From SbD1 sp039679945 (lineage in GTDB: Bacteria > Desulfobacterota > Syntrophobacteria > Syntrophobacterales > Syntrophobacteraceae): a DNA stretch of 64,000 nt. The notes beneath the pieces are model-generated. The model was not told the origin of the DNA, ran no database searches, and saw nothing but the letters and a program-made list of their open reading frames with translations. Where the stretch lies: contig JBDKTY010000270.1 in NCBI GenBank assembly GCA_039679945.1, positions 1-64,000 of the forward strand, in the 5' to 3' direction. Position 1 is the first letter of the stretch. Each line of letters begins with the position of its first letter. This document shows, piece by piece, positions 58,161-64,000 of the stretch. The position numbers were made by a program, and so were the translations under genes.

Positions 58161-59528
58161 TTGGCGAGAGCGGTTTTTTGTCTGGTATTGTTGTTCTATT
58201 GCCTTCTGCCCGCCGTATCTTCGGGGCAGACGATCATCAATGAAGCAGTGGAAGTGCGCCTGTCCAACGGCCTCAAGGTGATCCTGCTCGAAAACAACAA
58301 GGCCCCGATGGTTTCATTCCAGGTCTGGTACCGTGCCGGCGCGCGCGGGGAGCGTGTGGGGAAAACGGGATTGGCCCACCTCCTCGAGCACATGATGTTC
58401 AAGGGCACGCAGAAGGTGAGCGGGGAGGATTTTACGCGAATAGTGAGCGAGAGCGGCGGAGAGGAGAACGCCTTTACGTCGCATGATTTCGCGGGCTATT
58501 TCGAAACGCTGAATGCCGAACACATCGGGGTGTCTATCGCCCTCGAATCGGACCGGATGAGCAATCTTGTCCTGCGAGAGAGCGATTTCATGACGGAACG
58601 GATGGTGGTCATCGAGGAACGCAGGATGCGGGTGGACGATAATCCCCGAACGGCGTTGACGGAGCAGCTTGACGCCGCCGCCTACCAGTCTCAGCCTTAC
58701 CACCGGCCGGTAGTCGGCTGGATGGACGATATCGGGCGCATTACCCTGGATGACGTTCGAAGTTTCTATGCTGATTACTACAATCCCGGCAATGCTTTCA
58801 TCGTGGTCGTCGGAGATTTCAGAAAAGATGCCCTGATCCCCGAACTCGAGAAGGCCTTCGGTTCGATTCCAAGCCCTCCGGTACCCGAGCGGTATTCAAT
58901 CAAGGACCCACCTCAGCAGGGTGAGAGAAGGATCAGGGTGGAGCGTCCGTCCCAACTCGGGCTGCTGAGCGCGGGATACCATGTCCCGAACCTGAGCGAG
59001 CCGGATGCCTATGTCCTCGAGGTTATCCGCGCGATACTCTCGGGGGGAAAAAGTTCGCGGTTCTACGACCGGCTTGTGCGGAAAGGCCTTGTACTCGAGG
59101 CGGCGGCGGAATACCTCCTGGTCTCCCAGGATCCCGGCCTCTTTTACACCACGGTTGCCTACCTTCCGGACAAGGATGCCGCGGAAGTGGAAAAAGCGCT
59201 CCACGCTGAAATGGAGCTCTTGAAATCCGTACCTGTGGAAAGCCGTGAATTGGAGAAAGCCAAAAATCAGCTCGAAGCCGAATTCGTTTTCGACCAGGAT
59301 GCTCTCTTTTCTCTCGGGCTCTTCCTGGCTTCCTACGAAATTGCGTCGAGTTGGCGGGATGTCGGTAAATATATCCCGTCAATCCGCCGTGTAACTCCGG
59401 AAGACATCCAGCGCGTCGCCGCCAGGTACTTTGTGCCCGGGAACCGCACGGTCGGTGTCCTCGTTCCCTCGGGCCCGGCCGAGGAAGCGCCTCCTCCGCC
59501 CCCGGCGGGCATGAAGATGATCAGGTAG
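58161..59528 (+). CDS. M16 zinc peptidase, catalytic partner
   Basis: 455 residues. Signal peptide (about 1-22), then a pitrilysin/PqqL-type M16 fold. The inverted zinc motif H-L-L-E-H is at residues 73-77 (H73, E76, H77) in G-L-A-H-L-L-E-H-M-M-F-K-G-T, and further acidic residues about 75 positions on complete the site. The second half (about 190-400) is the non-catalytic lobe. It should cleave peptides in the periplasm. The start is a TTG after AGGAG with six-base spacing. A sister gene without the zinc motif follows after about 170 bp; M16 enzymes often work as such pairs. Confidence 0.92.
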   Translation: MARAVFCLVLLFYCLLPAVSSGQTIINEAVEVRLSNGLKVILLENNKAPMVSFQVWYRAGARGERVGKTGLAHLLEHMMFKGTQKVSGEDFTRIVSESGGEENAFTSHDFAGYFETLNAEHIGVSIALESDRMSNLVLRESDFMTERMVVIEERRMRVDDNPRTALTEQLDAAAYQSQPYHRPVVGWMDDIGRITLDDVRSFYADYYNPGNAFIVVVGDFRKDALIPELEKAFGSIPSPPVPERYSIKDPPQQGERRIRVERPSQLGLLSAGYHVPNLSEPDAYVLEVIRAILSGGKSSRFYDRLVRKGLVLEAAAEYLLVSQDPGLFYTTVAYLPDKDAAEVEKALHAEMELLKSVPVESRELEKAKNQLEAEFVFDQDALFSLGLFLASYEIASSWRDVGKYIPSIRRVTPEDIQRVAARYFVPGNRTVGVLVPSGPAEEAPPPPPAGMKMIR

Positions 59529-59700
59529 CATGGATCCGGCCCGGGGACCGGCGCCCGGGGTCAACCCGATGTCCCGGGTCAGAGGGACGAAGAATATTTG
59601 AGTCGAAATCACCCCGTCACCTCCTCCTCCGCGAAGGCAGGGGGCTGGAAACCGGTAAAGCTGCCGGCAACCTGAATTCCGGATTTCCGGAAATGGCGGT

Positions 59701-61068
59701 TTGCGAAAAAACATACACGCGGCGGTGCTATCCATGACTGGAAAGAAGACGATTCTCGGCCTCTCACTGCTCCTGATCCTTTGGATCCTCCCCTTTTCCC
59801 GGTCCGAGGCGATGCCCAGGGTAGAGAGGAATGTGCTCGCCAACAAACTCACCGTCCTGGTTTTCGAAGACCATTCGATTCCAGCGGTTACACTGAATCT
59901 TCTTGTTTCGGCGGGTTCCTGGCGTGATCCCGCGCGGATGCCGGGCCTGGCGAACCTTACCTTGAAATCTCTCATGCTTGGGACTCGAACCCTGTCGTTT
60001 GACCAGATCAACGACAAGCTGGATTTTCTCGGGGTCAATCTCGGCGCCGAGTGCGGGAAGGATTTCGCTCTTCTCGGCATGCAGGTGCTCAAGAAGGACC
60101 TGGAAAGCGGTTTCGGGTTGTTCGCGGATGTGTTGACAGCGCCCTCCTTCCCAAAACCGGATGTCGATCGCGAAAAGGATAATGTGATCGGGAAAATCCG
60201 TGCCATTCAGGATCAGCCTGAAGAAGTTGCCAACAGGGCGTTCGAAAAGGCCCTGTTTTTGAACAGCCCTTATGCCGGAGAAGTCGAGGGGACGGAACAA
60301 ACCCTGGCAACCATCGGCCCGGAAGCATTGGAGAAGTTTTACAGGTCCTTCTACAGACCGAACAATTCCGTACTGGTGATAGGTGGCGACATAACGACGG
60401 AAGAGGTCAAATCCCGGCTGGTTCCGAGGCTTCTGCAATGGGAGGCCGCCGAAATCCCCGACACGAAGTACGTTTCCGAGTTCGCGCAAGGCGCGGTGAC
60501 GGTCCGGATCGACAAACCCGTTACACAGGCCACCATCGTTATCGGCAGTCCGGCGATTGATCGAGCGCACAAAGACTATTATGCATTTGCCGTTATGAAT
60601 CACATTCTCGGTTCCGGAAGCCTCTCCAGCCGTCTTATGACCGAAGTACGGGTAAAGGCGGGGCTGGCCTACGGAATAGAGAGCCTCCTGCTCGCCCGCA
60701 AGTATGCAGGATCGTTTCGCATTATTCTCCAGACCAAGAATGCTTCGGCGGAGGAGGCCTCCAAGATCGCTACCGCGGAAATAGAGCGGATCAGGCAGGA
60801 GCCTGTGTCCGATGCCGAGCTGGAAGGAGCGAAGAAATTCCTGGTCGGTAATTTCCCTCTACGCTTCGGCAGTTCCCAGGCCGACTATGCGAAATTTCTG
60901 GGGCAGGTTGAGTTCTTCGGTTTAGGCCTGGATTACCCCGAAAAATATCCTTCCCTGATAAACGCCGTGACAAAGGAAGACGTCCTCAGGGTTGCGAAGC
61001 AATACCTCCGGCCCAGGGACAACGTCATGGCGATAGTCGCCGACCTGGAAAAAGCAAATATGAAATAA
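59701..61068 (+). CDS. M16 peptidase homologue lacking the zinc site
   Basis: 455 residues with a signal peptide (hydrophobic core about 17-31, S-E-A cleavage) and the same two-lobe M16 fold as its upstream neighbour. The zinc motif is gone: where the active enzyme has H-L-L-E-H, this protein has N-L-T-L-K (residues 84-88). It therefore cannot be a peptidase itself. In known M16 pairs such a subunit completes the substrate chamber through its R/Y-containing C-lobe. The start may be the TTG at 59701 or the ATG at 59734; both leave a workable signal peptide. Confidence 0.9.
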   Translation: MRKNIHAAVLSMTGKKTILGLSLLLILWILPFSRSEAMPRVERNVLANKLTVLVFEDHSIPAVTLNLLVSAGSWRDPARMPGLANLTLKSLMLGTRTLSFDQINDKLDFLGVNLGAECGKDFALLGMQVLKKDLESGFGLFADVLTAPSFPKPDVDREKDNVIGKIRAIQDQPEEVANRAFEKALFLNSPYAGEVEGTEQTLATIGPEALEKFYRSFYRPNNSVLVIGGDITTEEVKSRLVPRLLQWEAAEIPDTKYVSEFAQGAVTVRIDKPVTQATIVIGSPAIDRAHKDYYAFAVMNHILGSGSLSSRLMTEVRVKAGLAYGIESLLLARKYAGSFRIILQTKNASAEEASKIATAEIERIRQEPVSDAELEGAKKFLVGNFPLRFGSSQADYAKFLGQVEFFGLGLDYPEKYPSLINAVTKEDVLRVAKQYLRPRDNVMAIVADLEKANMK

Positions 61069-61292
61069 GCGCCGCCACTGCCCGCGGGTATAAAAAACAG
61101 GCGATGGATATTGTAAACGGCGTCCACTGTATTATTTTCTCAAGCGGGCAACTTCTACTGGCCGGGAACAATAAGACCCGGTCCTTTTCACCAGTGCCTG
61201 GGGACCGACGTCGTTTCCACAAGTAAACTCGGCGTTCATTTCGAGTCTTTCATTTATATTCCTCACCTCAATTTGTTCGCAGGGCTTCATCG

Positions 61293-64000
61293 ATGCCAAA
61301 TCTGGATCGTCGGGATTTTCTCAAGCTCTTTGGTACGGCTGGAACAGGCGCTGTCCTGAGTGGTTGTTCCGAACCCACGCGTTACCTGATCCCGTTCATC
61401 AACCCCCCCGAGGATATTGTCGCCGGAAAGGCCGCGTACTATGCCACCACCTGCCGCGAGTGTCCGGCGGGCTGCGGAATGCTGGCCAAGAATAAGGAAG
61501 GACGCATCATCAAGGTGGAAGGTAATCCCCTGCACCCTGTGAGCGGCGGGAAGCTGTGCATGCGCGGCCATGCATCTCTGCATGGACTCTACAATCCGGA
61601 TCGCTACCATGGCCCGGTGGTGCAAAAAAAAGGGAAGGCCGAGCCGATCTCCTGGGAAAACGGGCTGGCTTTGTTGAACGCCCGGATCGATGAAATAGTG
61701 AGGAATGGCCGCGGTGACCGGATCATTTTGATGACGGACCTGATCACCGGGTCCCTGAACGATCTCGCCGGTCGTTGGCTAAAGGAACTGGGCCAGGCGG
61801 ACGGGCACATCGCCTATGAACCGTTCGCATACGAACCACTGAGAAAGGCCAACCACATCGTATTCGGACGCGACGCCGTTCCGAGCTACAGGATTGACAG
61901 GGCGGATTTCCTCATCTCGTTTAATGCCGGTTTTCTCGAGACATGGCTGTCAAACCTCGAGTACGCCCGCCAGTTTGCTCCTTTCCACGCGGTGATGGGC
62001 GAGAAGAAGAATGTCTTCATTTTCGTGGGCCCCCGGCTGTCAATGACCGCGAACAATGCCGACCTCTGGATTCCGACACGTCCCGGCACGGAATACGCCG
62101 TGGCGCTGGGTATGATGCGGGTAATTCTGGATCGCAATCTCGCGCCCGACCTATCTTCCGAGCGGCGCGCGGCCCTTGTTTCCATGATTGCCGACTGGAC
62201 CGTCGAGAAGGCGGCAAACGTCTCCGGATGCGATCCGAAGCTCATTCGGATTGCCGCCAGGTCTTTTGCAAGGGCGGAAAATCCCCTCGCCATCGCCGAA
62301 GGGCTGTCCATTTCCCTTCCCAATGCAACTGAAACGGCGGTCGCGGCGAACCTGCTGTGCACGCTGAAGCCCGCCAGCCTCAAAACCATCGGTCTGGACG
62401 AGACATCCTCCTATACACGGGCAGCCCGCGCGGAATCGATAAAAGACCTCTCCGACCGGATGCATTCCGGTGATGTCGATCTGTTCCTGCTTTATGGGGC
62501 CAATCCAGCCTTCTCGCTCCCTAAATCCTGGGGATTCGCGGAAGCCATGAAATCAGTCCCGACCGTGGTGAGTTTTTCGAGTGCCGTGGACGAGACGAGT
62601 TCGCTTGCCCACCTCGTATTGCCGACTCACGGTTTCCTTGAATCCTGGGGAGATTACTCGCCGAGGAGCGGGGTGTACGGTTTCCTGCAGCCGGTGATGG
62701 GGCCGGTGTTCGACACCAAACCTTTTGGCGATCTTCTTATTACAACCGGCAAGAAGCTGAAGGGAGAGGACAGATTCCCATGGAAGGACTTTCAGGAATC
62801 GCTCCAGACTTACTGGCAGGGGATCTGGACGGGTGCGGGCAAACCGGGCTCTTTTGATTCTTTCTGGCTGGAAGTGGTGAAACGCGGCGGGTACTGGAAA
62901 GATTCCGGGGGCGATCCCGCTCCTGCGCTTTTGCCCGAAACCGTGGCCTTCCGTTTCCCCGAACCGGTATCGGTTCAGAAAACCGCGGGCCTGCCCCTTG
63001 TCATCTACCCAACCATTCAGTTCTACGACGGTCGCGAAGCGAACCGGATGTGGGTTCAGGAATTTCCGGACCCCATGACCCAGGTGACCTGGGGCGGCTG
63101 GATCGAAATCCATCCGGCGACCGCGCGCAATCTCGGAATCGAGAAGGAACAGATACTCCAGTTACAGACGCCGTTTGGAACCGTGGAAGCTCCCGCGCTT
63201 CCGATCTACACCGTGCCCACTGGAATTGTCGCCATACCCATCGGGCAGGGTCATACGCAATTCGGCAGGTTCGCGACCGGTCTCCCGGCAAATCCGATGG
63301 AGTTGCTCCCGCCTGAAGTTGACACCCTCACGGGTGCTGTCTCGCGGCCTCCCCTTTATGTGGACATACACAATACCGGCCGTGCGTTTGCCATTGCCAA
63401 CACGGACGGGAGTTTTTTCCAGCAGGGGCGTGAAATGGTCCCTACTATCAGCCTGGAAGACCGGAACCGGGCGGCGGCGGCCGGAAAGAAACCGAATATC
63501 TATTACCCCATGCCGGATGGCTACGAGAGCGGAAAGGATTTCTATCCCGCCCATGAGCACAAGGAGTACCGGTGGTGCATGGTGGTGGACCTCGATCGGT
63601 GTATCGGGTGCGGGGCGTGCGTCGCGGGATGTTACTCCGAAAACAACCTCGCCGTTATCGGAAGAGAACAGGTTTTGAACGGCCGTGAGATGTCCTGGAT
63701 ACGGGTCCAGCGCTATTTCTATGAAAGCACCACGCGCGCCGGCTGGCTGGTCATGATGTGCCAGCATTGCGACAATGCTCCCTGTGAATACGTGTGTCCT
63801 ATTTATGCTCCGCATCACAGCAATGAGGGGTTGAATAACCAGATCTATAACCGGTGCTTCGGCACCCGGTTCTGCTCCCAAAATGATCCCTACAAGGTCC
63901 GCCGTTTCAACTGGTTTACCTTCACCCGCCCGGAACCGCTTACCTGGCAGCTCAACCCCGATGTCCTGGTGAGGCAGAAGGGGGTCATGGAAAAGTGCTC
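61293..64000 (+). CDS. ActB-like fused molybdopterin-type and Fe-S oxidoreductase (3' end cut)
   Basis: 902 codons are visible and the frame is open at the right edge. The N-terminus has a twin-arginine-like R-R-D-F-L-K-L-F-G and a Cys in a lipoprotein-like L-S-G-C. Then C-R-E-C-P-A-G-C and C-M-R-G hold one [4Fe-4S] cluster in a molybdopterin-oxidoreductase fold (about 45-735). A ferredoxin domain follows from about 755 (C-I-G-C-G-A-C-V-A-G-C, C-Q-H-C-D-N-A-P-C-E-Y-V-C-P). This fusion is characteristic of the B subunit of alternative complex III and related quinone-linked complexes, where the first domain carries no molybdenum. The ATG at 61293 has only a weak ribosome site. An ActA-type haem c gene does not precede it. 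NrfD-type subunits would be expected beyond the edge. Confidence 0.88.
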   Translation, partial: MPNLDRRDFLKLFGTAGTGAVLSGCSEPTRYLIPFINPPEDIVAGKAAYYATTCRECPAGCGMLAKNKEGRIIKVEGNPLHPVSGGKLCMRGHASLHGLYNPDRYHGPVVQKKGKAEPISWENGLALLNARIDEIVRNGRGDRIILMTDLITGSLNDLAGRWLKELGQADGHIAYEPFAYEPLRKANHIVFGRDAVPSYRIDRADFLISFNAGFLETWLSNLEYARQFAPFHAVMGEKKNVFIFVGPRLSMTANNADLWIPTRPGTEYAVALGMMRVILDRNLAPDLSSERRAALVSMIADWTVEKAANVSGCDPKLIRIAARSFARAENPLAIAEGLSISLPNATETAVAANLLCTLKPASLKTIGLDETSSYTRAARAESIKDLSDRMHSGDVDLFLLYGANPAFSLPKSWGFAEAMKSVPTVVSFSSAVDETSSLAHLVLPTHGFLESWGDYSPRSGVYGFLQPVMGPVFDTKPFGDLLITTGKKLKGEDRFPWKDFQESLQTYWQGIWTGAGKPGSFDSFWLEVVKRGGYWKDSGGDPAPALLPETVAFRFPEPVSVQKTAGLPLVIYPTIQFYDGREANRMWVQEFPDPMTQVTWGGWIEIHPATARNLGIEKEQILQLQTPFGTVEAPALPIYTVPTGIVAIPIGQGHTQFGRFATGLPANPMELLPPEVDTLTGAVSRPPLYVDIHNTGRAFAIANTDGSFFQQGREMVPTISLEDRNRAAAAGKKPNIYYPMPDGYESGKDFYPAHEHKEYRWCMVVDLDRCIGCGACVAGCYSENNLAVIGREQVLNGREMSWIRVQRYFYESTTRAGWLVMMCQHCDNAPCEYVCPIYAPHHSNEGLNNQIYNRCFGTRFCSQNDPYKVRRFNWFTFTRPEPLTWQLNPDVLVRQKGVMEKC

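Overview
The window (about 57-60% GC by eye, 64 kb) reads as chromosome of an anaerobic or facultatively anaerobic Gram-negative bacterium. A member of the Desulfobacterota (former Deltaproteobacteria) is my best guess. This is inferred from gene content: an aldehyde:ferredoxin oxidoreductase with its own ferredoxin, a GGGtGRT/Fe-S scaffold pair, an alternative-complex-III-like Mo/Fe-S protein, many chemosensory proteins, and a remnant of a respiratory nitrate reductase. I recognised no rRNA, tRNA, CRISPR array or intact insertion sequence.

Layout. 0-5.6 kb: a gene leaving the left edge behind a palindromic site, a DUF4405 membrane protein, a Cache-type chemoreceptor (minus strand), and a GC-rich pair encoding an IscU/NifU-like scaffold and a GGGtGRT protein. 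6.2-9 kb: minus-strand E1-alpha/E1-beta of a pyruvate/acetoin-type 2-oxo acid dehydrogenase beside a TetR/CecR-type regulator with a perfect 18-bp operator. 9.5-13.4 kb: a solute-binding lipoprotein next to a four-PAS histidine kinase. 13.5-20.2 kb: DNA repair glycosylases (Tag, AlkA-like), a CobW-type GTPase, a 43-residue small gene with its own ribosome site and terminator, a narI remnant, a ferredoxin, a ferritin-like protein and a DUF488 protein. 20.8-28.6 kb: 6-phosphofructokinase, GAF protein, GAPDH, glycogen debranching enzyme, then ferredoxin plus aldehyde oxidoreductase. 28.9-30.9 kb: a single-domain response regulator and purA.

31.3-46.1 kb is the most unusual part. Eleven tightly packed plus-strand genes start with a PhnD-type binding protein and a NitT/TauT-like ABC transporter (permease, ATPase, second binding protein). 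They run, with 4-bp overlaps, into a complete chemosensory core: CheW, chemoreceptor, CheY, and a CheA carrying two extra HPt-like repeats. The core is interleaved with three paralogous regulators that end in CheB-like domains. Each of the three has lost the catalytic Ser and His of CheB, and one has also lost the Asp. No CheR is present in the window. I infer a transporter-coupled signalling pathway that does not adapt by ordinary receptor methylation. A PilZ protein follows at 46.7 kb.

47.3-52.7 kb: sucA-sucB-lpd (2-oxoglutarate dehydrogenase complex). 52.8-53.1 kb: a block of unrelated repeats. 53.3-64 kb: a SYLF-domain protein, a diguanylate cyclase, a tandem universal stress protein, a cytochrome b5/DUF2231 membrane protein, an active/inactive pair of M16 peptidases, and a fused Mo-type/Fe-S oxidoreductase running off the right edge.

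A dispersed ~123-bp element with ~20-bp terminal inverted repeats occurs four times nearly complete (341, 3213, 17870, 55544), once in an enlarged, diverged form (20305), and as fragments (9082, 31059). It sits only between genes.
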